Shown here piece after piece: positions 1-8,045 of a DNA stretch of 64,000 nt (its first letter is position 1; the number at the start of each line of letters is the position of its first letter). The stretch is from the NCBI RefSeq assembly GCF_001456155.1, contig NZ_CP013293.1, forward strand, positions 186,001-250,000, read 5' to 3'. Below the pieces are notes generated by a model. That model worked only from the letters and a program-made list of their open reading frames with translations, was not told where the DNA came from and searched no databases. The DNA comes from Chryseobacterium sp. IHB B 17019 (GTDB taxonomy: Bacteria; Bacteroidota; Bacteroidia; Flavobacteriales; Weeksellaceae). The position numbers and the translations under genes are program-made.

Positions 1-206
1 CAGATGAATTGCAGAAAATTAAAGCAAAACTGATGCAGTCACCACCAGATGAAAGATATTTAACCAATTTCGAAATAGAAAATACTGAAGATCCGATCAT
101 TGTTATTAAAAATGATCATTTTGAATCGGTAACTTCAAGAGAGCGTTCAAAATATTTGAAACACGCTAAAGTGTATGAAATAGGAGTATCCTTATCTAAA
201 TCTTAA
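1..206 (+). CDS. Hypothetical protein, 3' part only
   Basis: This open frame is already running at the left edge (codons GAT GAA TTG from base 3) and stops at 206, so the start lies outside the window. The visible 68 residues are charged, contain no membrane segment, and show no motif I recognise. The TTG at base 9 could be taken as a start, but the in-frame codons before it make a longer gene more likely. The next gene follows after 10 bases in the same direction, so the two may share a transcript. No function can be assigned. Confidence 0.5.
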   Translation, partial: DELQKIKAKLMQSPPDERYLTNFEIENTEDPIIVIKNDHFESVTSRERSKYLKHAKVYEIGVSLSKS

Positions 207-216
207 ATTTTTTATC

Positions 217-408
217 ATGAGTAAGACAAAATATTCAGAAAAAGCTCAGGACAAAGTAGGAAAAGTAATGCACGAATTCAAGGAAGGAAAGCTGAAATCT
301 TCCTCCGGAGAAAAAGTGAAAAGCAGAAAACAGGCTGTAGCCATAGGTATTTCTGAAGCAAGAGAAGAAGGCTTAAAAGTGCCCAAGGAGAAAAAGAAAA
401 AAGATTAG
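217..408 (+). CDS. DUF6496-like small basic protein
   Basis: A 63-residue lysine-rich protein with the pattern of the small DUF6496 family: an N-terminal KYSEKAQDKVGKVMHEFKEG segment, then SGEKVKSRKQAVAIGISEAR, then a KKKK tail. Members are common in Bacteroidota and have no established biochemical role; the basic tail suggests nucleic-acid contact, which is inference. It starts 10 bases after the preceding gene and is followed by a long inverted repeat that probably ends the transcript. Confidence 0.75.
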   Translation: MSKTKYSEKAQDKVGKVMHEFKEGKLKSSSGEKVKSRKQAVAIGISEAREEGLKVPKEKKKKD

Positions 409-435
409 TTTAAGTTTAAAATTAATATTAAAAAT

Positions 436-497
436 AAGTTTGTCATTCTGTAGGAATCTAGGTTTTAATCGCCGATATTTTACAGAATGACAAACTT
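436..497. terminator. 17-bp perfect inverted repeat, bidirectional terminator or dispersed palindrome
   Basis: Arms 436-452 and 481-497 are exact reverse complements (AAGTTTGTCATTCTGTA and its complement) around a 28-base loop. It lies between two convergent genes, so it can end transcripts from both sides. The GTCATTCTG...AGGAATCT wording recurs in modified form at 5745-5765 and 12071-12096, so it also looks like a dispersed intergenic repeat. Confidence 0.6.
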
Positions 498-523
498 TTA
501 TATTTTAGACCTCAGTCTTAATC

Positions 524-2194
524 TCAACCTTTGTAATCATACAAAATTCTATAATACTCATCCGCCATTCTGTCGCTGTTGAACTGCGATTTCACGTCAT
601 TCATAGAATTATACTGGATTTTTCTCCACTTATCCGGTTGGTCGTAATAAGTAGGAAGGATCTCATTTTCAAGGATTTCGTATAATTTATTTAAATCGTA
701 ATTATCCTGTTCATAAATACTCATATTAGAATAATCACCTTTTGGAACCACAAAGGAATTTTCTCCATGTTTTGCAAATTCCGGGATCCAGCCGTCGTCT
801 GTGGAGAGATTTATAGAACCGTTCATGGCTGCGGTCATTCCTGAAGTTCCTGACGCTTCTCTCGGAACCCTCGGATTATTCAGCCATAAATCTGAACCTT
901 GTTTTAAAGATTTGCTTAAAGAAAGCTCATAGCCTGTAAGAACTGCCATATTTTTATGGTTTTTACTTTCCTCAACCAATAAATTGAATGTAGAAATCGC
1001 CGAATAGTCCATTGGATAAGGCTTTCCGGCCCAGATAATTTGTACCGGATATTTCGGGTTATTCAATAACTTATAAAATCTGTCTTTATCATGTAAAAGC
1101 AAGTCAGCACGCTTATAACCGGCAAATCTCCTTGCCCAGACTATGGTGAAAATGTTTGGATTAAATAAGTTTCCCGTCTGATCGGCTACAATTTTGAAAA
1201 GTCTTTTCTTTAAGTGCTTTTTACGGTAATCAAATACAGTTTCGTCATTTTCATCTTTAGAATTATATAATGGTTTATCAGACCAATATTTGAATTCCTG
1301 AGCATTGGTAATAGACATAATCTCGCAAATTCCCGGATATTTACTCCATATCGTCCTGGAAACCACGCCGTGAAGCTGTGAAACCCCATTGGCAACCCTT
1401 GCCATTTTCAAAGCACAAAGTGAGTGGTTGAAACGGTCGTCATCAGAGCCTTCAATGCTTTTCACATCTTCGATGCTGAATCCTGAAAAATACGACATAT
1501 CATAGCACAAGTGCATATTATGCTTCTCATTTCCGGCTTCTTCGGGAGTGTGGGTTGTGAAAACCAATTTTTCTTTTACCCTGTTCAGGTCTCCATTATA
1601 TTTTTTCAGCAAATAAAAAGCAGCAGGAAGTCCATGAGCCTCATTCAGATGATAGACATCTCTCACGACGTTCATTTCATCCAGTAATTTTGCTCCGCCT
1701 TTTCCCAGCAGAATGTATTGGGCTAGTTTTGTTGCTTCGTTGGCATCGTATAATTTATGACAAATTGTTTTTGAAACATGGTCATTTTCAGGAACATCTG
1801 TTGAAAGCAAAAACATTGGTGCTGTATTGAAAATCTCGGGATCGAGATACCATACCTTCACCCAAACCGGTGCGCTATGGATTTCGATTTGGAATTTTAT
1901 GCCCGTATCTTCAAGGAAACTGTACATCTTTCTCGTCCAGACCGGTTGTAAAGTCTGATCGTGATTTCTTGCCTGATCATAATAACCAAATTTCCAGAGA
2001 ATGCCGATTCCTATAAGGTCTTGCTTAAGGTTGTAAGCACTTCTCATGTGAGATCCCGCCAAAAATCCAAGACCTCCGGAATATATTTTTAGTACCTGCT
2101 CAATGGCAAATTCCATTGAAAAATAGGCTACTTTTTTAGAATATTGAGGATTGACGCTGTAGGGTATTTTAAAATTTTTAAAATCCATAAACAC
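524..2194 (-). CDS. glgP: Alpha-glucan family phosphorylase (GT35-like)
   Basis: A 556-residue protein of the short bacterial alpha-glucan phosphorylase family, which normally removes glucose-1-phosphate from glycogen or maltodextrin in the cytoplasm. The N-terminal YFSMEFAIEQVLKIYSGGLGFLAG block and the C-terminal EASGTSGMTAAMNGSINLST block place it in the family, and the length fits. In classical phosphorylases the position after GTSGM is the lysine that carries pyridoxal phosphate; here it is threonine (codon ACC on the minus strand). This may be a Bacteroidota subfamily feature rather than decay, because the rest of the protein is intact. Start ATG at 2194, with an in-frame ATG two codons later; a TACCTTTG box lies 18 bases upstream. 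Confidence 0.85.
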   Translation of the reverse strand: MFMDFKNFKIPYSVNPQYSKKVAYFSMEFAIEQVLKIYSGGLGFLAGSHMRSAYNLKQDLIGIGILWKFGYYDQARNHDQTLQPVWTRKMYSFLEDTGIKFQIEIHSAPVWVKVWYLDPEIFNTAPMFLLSTDVPENDHVSKTICHKLYDANEATKLAQYILLGKGGAKLLDEMNVVRDVYHLNEAHGLPAAFYLLKKYNGDLNRVKEKLVFTTHTPEEAGNEKHNMHLCYDMSYFSGFSIEDVKSIEGSDDDRFNHSLCALKMARVANGVSQLHGVVSRTIWSKYPGICEIMSITNAQEFKYWSDKPLYNSKDENDETVFDYRKKHLKKRLFKIVADQTGNLFNPNIFTIVWARRFAGYKRADLLLHDKDRFYKLLNNPKYPVQIIWAGKPYPMDYSAISTFNLLVEESKNHKNMAVLTGYELSLSKSLKQGSDLWLNNPRVPREASGTSGMTAAMNGSINLSTDDGWIPEFAKHGENSFVVPKGDYSNMSIYEQDNYDLNKLYEILENEILPTYYDQPDKWRKIQYNSMNDVKSQFNSDRMADEYYRILYDYKG

Positions 2195-2211
2195 GGGTTT
2201 TTAATAAGAGC

Positions 2212-2219
2212 CAAAGGTA
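2212..2219 (-). promoter_or_regulatory. -7 promoter box of the glucan phosphorylase gene
   Basis: The minus strand reads TACCTTTG, an exact match to the Bacteroidota -7 consensus TAnnTTTG, 18 bases before the ATG. No convincing -33 TTTG is at the usual 19-21 base spacing. Confidence 0.4.
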
Positions 2220-2347
2220 TTGATTATGAAAATAAACTTTATATTAATTATAAGATAAATTAATTTTAAAATATACACTGAATAGTTTTTTTACTTACCT
2301 TTAATGTGTAAATTTTTGATAATCAAAACTTTCATGATGTGAAACAA

Positions 2348-2355
2348 TAGATTTG
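2348..2355 (+). promoter_or_regulatory. -7 promoter box of the PD-(D/E)XK-like gene
   Basis: TAGATTTG matches the TAnnTTTG consensus, 29 bases before the ATG at 2385. A weak TTTC sits about 17 bases upstream in the -33 region. Confidence 0.4.
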
Positions 2356-2384
2356 TGTTCCGTATTAATTATAAAAATTAACAC

Positions 2385-3182
2385 ATGAAAAAGACATTTT
2401 CTGAAGAAGATCTGATTAAGAATCTCAGTCTGTATTATCTGAATCGACATTTGAAAAAAAAGCCGATAGAGAAGTATCATCGTAAAATAGATGAATCTCT
2501 GCTTCATGACCGTGAGAAATACAGAAAGAAGTCTGAAATTTTGCTGTTGAACTCTTTCATGCACCATTTTCCTGAAGTACAGTTTGAAAATCTTACCTGC
2601 GAAAGTCCGGACTTTATCGCAAAATTTAACGACAAAAAAATTGGTATTGAATTGACAGAAGTAATCAACCATCTTGAAATGAAAAAGGTTGAAAGTAATT
2701 TAAACAAAATCTTCCGTCAGGCAGAAATATTATTGGAACAAGAAGACACTACGAGATATCGTGGTGTTTATTTTTTAGAATTCTACCCAAATATTAAACT
2801 TGATACTGTTGAAAGCCACGAAGAAATTATTTTAAATATTTATAAAAGCATCAAAAGAGGAAAACCCTGCGGATGTGTAAAACGTTTGCGAAAATCTTTT
2901 CACCGGAGAAATGTTTTCATTACCCATGAATATAATATGAACCTTTTTGATGAGCTTTGTTCTGAGAAAATTTTAGAGCTGATTGAAAAGAAAAACGAAA
3001 AATTTCCCTATTACGACAATACGGTGGATGAGTGTTGGCTTGTCATTGTTTCGGATATGAATTCCCTGGCTTCACGATATACTTTTATTCAGGATAAGGA
3101 ACATTTGAATGAGGTAAAAAGCCCTTTTCATAAAATTTTTCACCTGGAAAATCTTTGCGGGAATATTACTAGTATTAAGTAA
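2385..3182 (+). CDS. Hypothetical protein with possible PD-(D/E)XK nuclease fold
   Basis: A 265-residue soluble protein I do not recognise by name. Residues 73-93 read as a possible nuclease core: CESPDF (D76), a short hairpin, then GIELTEV (E89, with T91 where the canonical lysine sits). It is preceded by a helical, charged N-terminus and followed by further alpha/beta sequence. The arrangement resembles PD-(D/E)XK proteins used in DNA repair, restriction and mobile-element biology, but the missing lysine weakens the case. It stands alone with its own -7 box, between convergent and co-directional unrelated genes. Confidence 0.6.
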   Translation: MKKTFSEEDLIKNLSLYYLNRHLKKKPIEKYHRKIDESLLHDREKYRKKSEILLLNSFMHHFPEVQFENLTCESPDFIAKFNDKKIGIELTEVINHLEMKKVESNLNKIFRQAEILLEQEDTTRYRGVYFLEFYPNIKLDTVESHEEIILNIYKSIKRGKPCGCVKRLRKSFHRRNVFITHEYNMNLFDELCSEKILELIEKKNEKFPYYDNTVDECWLVIVSDMNSLASRYTFIQDKEHLNEVKSPFHKIFHLENLCGNITSIK

Positions 3183-3236
3183 TTTCTTGATAAAAATTCA
3201 TTGTTTTTCCTTTTTCATTGAATTATTTTTTTAAAA

Positions 3237-3269
3237 TTTGCAATTATTAACGTAAAATGTTTATATTTG
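3237..3269 (+). promoter_or_regulatory. Promoter of the T9SS type-B cargo gene
   Basis: TTTG at 3237-3240 and TATATTTG at 3262-3269 are separated by 21 bases, matching the Bacteroidota -33/-7 promoter arrangement. The predicted start site would give a leader of about 40 bases before the ATG at 3319. Confidence 0.6.
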
Positions 3270-3318
3270 ATACACACGACTTTATATCATTTTAACTAAT
3301 AATCAAATTGAAAAATAT

Positions 3319-5412
3319 ATGAAAAAAATTCTACTACTTTTCTACTTTTTTCTATCCCAATTATTTTTTTCGCAAGCAGACTGTTCTTCCGCACTTCAGG
3401 TATGCGGAAACTCGGATATTACCTATTCTCCTACGGGAATTGGTGCTGTGAATGAAAGTTTGGGAGGATGTATGATTACGGGAGAGCATAATTCTATATG
3501 GTACAGAATTACGATTGCCACCGGCGGAACGCTTACTTTTAATCTTGTTCCCACTGATCCGGATGCGGATTACGACTGGGCTATTTATGGCCCGAATGTT
3601 AGTTGCGGAAGCCTAGGAGCGCCCATCCGCTGTAACGCGGCAACCGTTATCGGAGTAGGGGCAGACACAGGATTGAATATGACAAGCACCATTACAAGTG
3701 CTCCCGGAGGTTCATTGACCCCTTATTGCAAGTACCTGGATGTTTTACCGGGCCAGACCTATTATTTATACATTGATAACTGGGTAGGAGCGGGCAGCAC
3801 CACGATGGCCCCGTTTTCTTTAACCTGGGGTGGAACTGCAACACTTGCGTCACCTTTTACTGATCCTACCATACAGCCGCACCCTTTTAATCCACCGGGA
3901 ATTCCGGCCGCGAATCCTTCGGATCCAAGAGAAGTAATTGTATGTGAAAATCCTGCTATTGTTGATTTCAATACTTTATCGGCGGGAATTCTTAACGGAA
4001 ATCCGAATTTTTTCGTAACCTATCATACTTCTCCAAATGATGCACTGTCAGGTGCCAATCCTATTTTGACACCACAAACTGTCAGTACAACAATGGTTTA
4101 TTATTATAGCATCCATTATCAGGATCCTACAAATCCAAATAATCCTATTAATTCATGCAGACAGGTTGGACCTTTTAAATTTAAGCTCGGAAATATTGCT
4201 GGAACTAATGTCAATCTCTTTAGTTGTAATAATAACAATGCCGGAATGGCAACATTTGACCTGACTTCTGCCGCTGTCTTTTCTGATCCTACGGCCACTA
4301 AGCAATATTATAACACAATTTCTGATCTTAATGCAGGAATTAATGAAATTACAAATCCTACCAATTTTGTTTCTGCCGAAGGAACGGTTTATGTGAAAAT
4401 TACTTCCCAGTACGGATGTACGGCTATAGCCATAATTACCCTGAAATTTTATCCGGTAGTTGTCGTAACTGAAGCTGCTTTAAGGACTTGCTTTATAGAA
4501 TCTACACCTTCAACAGGGTTATTTAATCTTACTCTTGCTGCGGTAACGTCACAAACAGGTACAAAACAATATTATCCATCTTTATCGGATGCGGAGAACG
4601 GAACTAATGAAATTCTCACTCCTACTGCTTATATCGCTCCGAATGGTGTTATTTTTATTAAAGTTACCAACGGAAACGGCTGTTTTGGTATCGCAAAAGT
4701 AACTTTGATCGTACTTCCGCCAACCTATTCCAATATTCTGGAAGATAAAATTATCTGTATGGAAGATACTACGACTCTTGACGCAGGCCCGGGATTCACG
4801 AGCTATGAATGGAGCACAGGCGCAACTACTCAGACCATTAATAATGTAGGAGTTGGGACCTATTGGGTTAAGCTGAAAACAGGGGAATGTATAACCAAAC
4901 AAACCGTAAAAGTCTATGCTTCCGAACAGCCGGTAATTTCCAATATTGATATTGCCAGCAATACCGTTACCGTCAATGTTACGGGAGGAACACCGCCTTA
5001 CAAATATTCCATGGACGATGTCAACTGGCAGGATTCTAATGTATTTAGCAATGTTCCGCGAGGTGACGGTCATATTTTTGTAAAAGATGCTTATGATTGT
5101 GAGCCTATTGACGTGACAATTATAGTTCCCAATTTAGTCAATGTCATTACGCCGAACGGAGATGGTGTCAACGATGTTATTGATTATTCAGCTTTGGGAA
5201 GCAAACAGAATCTGATCTTCAATATTTTTGACAGATACGGGACTAAAATTTTCCAGGCAGATAAGTCAAATGGCTATAAATGGGATGGAACTACCTTAGG
5301 AAAAAACGTTCCTACAGGCACATACTGGTATTCTGTAACATGGAATGAAAATGATAAAAAGAATACCTTATTCAAATATTCCGGTTGGGTAATGGTGAAA
5401 AACAGAGAATAA
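3319..5412 (+). CDS. T9SS type-B sorting domain secreted protein
   Basis: A 697-residue exported protein. It has a signal peptide (about residues 1-20, ending FFSQA), a cysteine-containing N-terminal region with a jelly-roll-like segment, and two repeated blocks of the form TKQYY...LTPTAYIAPNGVIFIKVTN near residues 320-475. The C-terminus of about 90 residues opens with NVITPNGDGVND, carries FNIFDRYGTKIF and ends in GWVMVKNRE. That is the gliding-motility-associated type-B sorting domain, which directs transport through the type IX system, whose core genes are at 17551-22318. The passenger part probably acts at the cell surface; its ligand is unknown. Confidence 0.88.
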   Translation: MKKILLLFYFFLSQLFFSQADCSSALQVCGNSDITYSPTGIGAVNESLGGCMITGEHNSIWYRITIATGGTLTFNLVPTDPDADYDWAIYGPNVSCGSLGAPIRCNAATVIGVGADTGLNMTSTITSAPGGSLTPYCKYLDVLPGQTYYLYIDNWVGAGSTTMAPFSLTWGGTATLASPFTDPTIQPHPFNPPGIPAANPSDPREVIVCENPAIVDFNTLSAGILNGNPNFFVTYHTSPNDALSGANPILTPQTVSTTMVYYYSIHYQDPTNPNNPINSCRQVGPFKFKLGNIAGTNVNLFSCNNNNAGMATFDLTSAAVFSDPTATKQYYNTISDLNAGINEITNPTNFVSAEGTVYVKITSQYGCTAIAIITLKFYPVVVVTEAALRTCFIESTPSTGLFNLTLAAVTSQTGTKQYYPSLSDAENGTNEILTPTAYIAPNGVIFIKVTNGNGCFGIAKVTLIVLPPTYSNILEDKIICMEDTTTLDAGPGFTSYEWSTGATTQTINNVGVGTYWVKLKTGECITKQTVKVYASEQPVISNIDIASNTVTVNVTGGTPPYKYSMDDVNWQDSNVFSNVPRGDGHIFVKDAYDCEPIDVTIIVPNLVNVITPNGDGVNDVIDYSALGSKQNLIFNIFDRYGTKIFQADKSNGYKWDGTTLGKNVPTGTYWYSVTWNENDKKNTLFKYSGWVMVKNRE

Positions 5413-5431
5413 AATTTTATAATTTAAACAT

Positions 5432-5459
5432 AAAACCGCCGCAATTGTGGCGGTTTTTT
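5432..5459 (+). terminator. Rho-independent terminator after the T9SS cargo gene
   Basis: AAAACCGCC (5432-5440) pairs with GGCGGTTTT (5449-5457), the stem extends inward through the AT-rich centre, and a T-run follows. Confidence 0.85.
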
Positions 5460-5517
5460 ATGAATCAAAGCCACGAACCAATATTCTCAATCATGTAAAC
5501 CTCCATCATCCAGCTTC

Positions 5518-5675
5518 CATCATCCTTTCTTTCTTCCTTTCTTCAAGAGCTATTTCCCGCTCTCCGCACTCGCTATTTTTTTTGTTTCGGCGCGGCGGCA
5601 AAGCCGCCGCGCCGAAACAAAAAAAATGAGCTCAAACAAATGCTGCGATCGGGGCTAGGGTGGCAGGAACGATGA
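5518..5675. repeat. Structured intergenic repeat with a 24-bp perfect hairpin
   Basis: Bases 5576-5599 and 5603-5626 are exact reverse complements around a 3-base AAA loop: eight T, then GTTTCGGCGCGGCGGC, loop, complement, eight A. The GC-rich core is flanked by AAGAGCTATTTCCCGCTCTC upstream and GATCGGGGCTAGGGTGGCAG downstream. From memory, phrases of this kind recur between genes in Flavobacteriia, so this looks like a dispersed non-coding element. An open frame read through it (5447-5629) is low complexity and not credible as a gene. Confidence 0.6.
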
Positions 5676-5987
5676 TTTCGAGAATCTCAATCACCAACGA
5701 CTTGTAGTCTTTTTTCATCCAATTGACAACTCAACACTCTGTTTGTCATCCTGAAAGGATCTCAGCAAAATATTAATTTAAAAAGCTCAAACCCACAGTC
5801 CTACGAAACTTTGTGTAAAGCCTTTGCTGAATAGAACGCCTTTGCGAACAAAAAATATTCACAATTATTAAAAAAAGTCTTTGCGATCTTCGCGTTAAAA
5901 ATAGATTCCACACCATTAAATTAAACAATAAAAGCTCAAACAAGTTTTCCCCTGAAATTTTTTTAACTTAGATAATAAAATTTAGGC
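5676..5987. other. Gene-free stretch with a GTCATCCTG...GGATCT repeat fragment
   Basis: No gene or RNA is visible. At 5745-5765 it carries GTCATCCTGAAAGGATCTC, the short dispersed motif also seen in altered form near 441 and 12071. The rest is simple AT-rich sequence leading to the DinB-like gene. Confidence 0.5.
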
Positions 5988-6578
5988 ATGAAAGAATTAT
6001 TCATAAAACGCTTTGAATACTACAAATCACTTGGTGACAAATCATTCGAACAGCTTTCCGATGAACAGATTTTCTGGCAGTACAATGAAGAAAGTAATTC
6101 AATTGCAGTTATTGTAAAACACATTGCAGGAAATATGCTGTCAAGATGGATGAATTTTCTGACGGAAGACGGCGAAAAATCCTGGCGAAACCGTGACGAC
6201 GAATTTGTCAATACTTTTAAAACCAAACAGGAAGTCCTGGATTATTGGGAAAAAGGCTGGAAATGTCTTTTTGAAGCATTACATCAAATCAATGATGAAA
6301 ATTTGTACGCTACCATTTACATAAGAGGAGAAGCACATTCCGTTATTGATGCGGTTTTCCGTCAGTTAGCGCATTATCCTTACCATATCGGGCAAATTGT
6401 TTACATCGCAAAAATGATGAAAAACGATGATTGGAAAACACTATCCATTGCCAGAAACAAATCGCAGGAATTTAATAATGATATGAAAAATCAGTTTTCC
6501 GGAAATGATTCAAATTCAAATTCATCGCCCGTTTGTTATCAAAACAGCTCCGAAATCCGGGATGAATTTAAGCAATAG
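5988..6578 (+). CDS. DinB-like / DUF1572 family protein
   Basis: A 196-residue protein with the four-helix-bundle pattern of DUF1572 in the DinB/YfiT superfamily. Three histidines in the usual places could bind a metal: H45 in VKHIAGN, and H129 and H133 in LAHYPYHIGQI. Superfamily members are often thiol-dependent transferases or are DNA-damage induced, but no substrate can be read here. The tail from about residue 170 (SGNDSNSNSSPVCYQNSSE) is low complexity and probably disordered. The next gene, mtaB, has its own promoter. Confidence 0.8.
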   Translation: MKELFIKRFEYYKSLGDKSFEQLSDEQIFWQYNEESNSIAVIVKHIAGNMLSRWMNFLTEDGEKSWRNRDDEFVNTFKTKQEVLDYWEKGWKCLFEALHQINDENLYATIYIRGEAHSVIDAVFRQLAHYPYHIGQIVYIAKMMKNDDWKTLSIARNKSQEFNNDMKNQFSGNDSNSNSSPVCYQNSSEIRDEFKQ

Positions 6579-6612
6579 ACTGAATCAATTTCGAAATCAG
6601 TATTAAAATTCC

Positions 6613-6620
6613 TATCTTTG
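6613..6620 (+). promoter_or_regulatory. -7 promoter box of mtaB
   Basis: TATCTTTG matches TAnnTTTG exactly and sits 26 bases before the ATG. Confidence 0.5.
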
Positions 6621-6646
6621 CAGCCAGAAAAATCAGGAGTACATAA

Positions 6647-7993
6647 ATGTCAACTTTTCAGAGAACTGCCGCATTTCACACCCTTGGCTGCAAATTAAAT
6701 TTTGCGGAAACATCTACTATTGCCCGTCAATTAACAGATGCAGGTTATGATAAAGTGAGCTTTGACGAAAAAGCCAATGTTTATGTCATTAATACCTGCT
6801 CCGTAACGGAAAATGCCGATCGTGAGTGTAAACTTCACGTGAAAAGAGCCATGAAGGCCAATCCTGAAGGTTTGGTGGTGATTGTAGGATGTTACGCGCA
6901 GTTGAAACCTGAAGAAATTTCCCAAATTGAAGGCGTGGATTTGGTGTTGGGAGCCAAAGAAAAATTCAATATTTTAAGCTATCTTGATGATTTGGAGAAA
7001 TCCGAAAATGAAGGTATCGTTCACTCCTGCGAAATTGAAGAAACCGATTTCTTTATCGGTAGCTATTCCATTGGTGACAGGACCAGGGCTTTCCTGAAAG
7101 TTCAGGATGGCTGTGATTACAAATGTACGTACTGTACGATTCCTTTGGCAAGAGGGATTTCCCGTTCCGACACCATCGAAAATGTTCTTAAAAATGCTAA
7201 AGAAATTGCCGAAAGAGATATTAAAGAAATTGTTCTTACGGGTGTTAATATCGGTGATTACGGTAAAGGCGAATTCGGAAACAAACGACACGAACATACT
7301 TTCTTGGATTTAATTTCAGAGCTTGATAAGGTAAACGGAATTGAAAGAATCCGTATTTCCTCCATCGAACCGAATCTTTTAAAAGATGAAAGCATCGATC
7401 TGGTTTCTAAAAGTAAAAGTTTTGTTCCGCATTTTCATATTCCTTTGCAGTCGGGAAGTGATGATTTATTGAAAAAAATGAAACGTCGTTACCTGACGAA
7501 GCTTTACAAAGAAAGGGTGATCAAAATCCGCGAGGTAATGCCTGATGCGGCTATTGGTGTTGATGTGATCGTAGGTTTCCCGGGCGAAACTGAAGAAAAG
7601 TTCATGGAAACGTATAATTTCCTCAATGAGCTTCCCATCACTTATCTACACGTTTTCACATATTCTGAAAGAGAAAATACCGAAGCTGCCGAAATGGAAG
7701 GCATAGTTCCTATCCCGGAAAGGAAAAAACGCAATAAAATGCTTAGAATTTTATCTGAAAAGAAGAAAATGGCATTTTACCAGACCCAGCTTGGAAAAAC
7801 TCTTCCCGTACTTTGGGAACACGAAAATAAAGACGGAAAAATGTTTGGCTTCACAGAAAATTATGTGAGAGTACAGAAAGATTTTGATCAGGCATCAGTA
7901 AATCAAATCGAATTCTTGAATTTAGAAAAAATCCTGTCAGATGGCACGGTTTCTGTGCAATCGTCTTACGAAAGTTTTTTAGCAAAAGCATAG
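6647..7993 (+). CDS. mtaB: tRNA t6A37 methylthiotransferase MtaB
   Basis: A 448-residue radical-SAM methylthiotransferase that converts N6-threonylcarbamoyladenosine at tRNA position 37 to its 2-methylthio form. The N-terminal cluster cysteines are C15 (LGCKLN), C51 (NTCSVTE) and C82 (GCYAQ). The radical-SAM cysteines are C156, C160 and C163 in DGCDYKCTYCTIPLARG. The C-terminal TRAM region is present and the length fits the family. Of the related families (MiaB, RimO), the GCKLNFAET opening and the cysteine spacing favour MtaB. Confidence 0.95.
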   Translation: MSTFQRTAAFHTLGCKLNFAETSTIARQLTDAGYDKVSFDEKANVYVINTCSVTENADRECKLHVKRAMKANPEGLVVIVGCYAQLKPEEISQIEGVDLVLGAKEKFNILSYLDDLEKSENEGIVHSCEIEETDFFIGSYSIGDRTRAFLKVQDGCDYKCTYCTIPLARGISRSDTIENVLKNAKEIAERDIKEIVLTGVNIGDYGKGEFGNKRHEHTFLDLISELDKVNGIERIRISSIEPNLLKDESIDLVSKSKSFVPHFHIPLQSGSDDLLKKMKRRYLTKLYKERVIKIREVMPDAAIGVDVIVGFPGETEEKFMETYNFLNELPITYLHVFTYSERENTEAAEMEGIVPIPERKKRNKMLRILSEKKKMAFYQTQLGKTLPVLWEHENKDGKMFGFTENYVRVQKDFDQASVNQIEFLNLEKILSDGTVSVQSSYESFLAKA

Positions 7994-8045
7994 TCTCTTT
8001 GCAAAATTTCCACTAAATTTATATTTAACCTTAAATACTACATTC

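Noticed and set aside
524-2194. The phosphorylase as a pseudogene because of the missing lysine.
   Set aside because: The frame is complete, of family length and well conserved elsewhere, so a subfamily difference is more likely than decay.
5447-5629. A 60-residue open frame.
   Set aside because: It runs from a terminator through the palindromic repeat and is low complexity; no protein signal.
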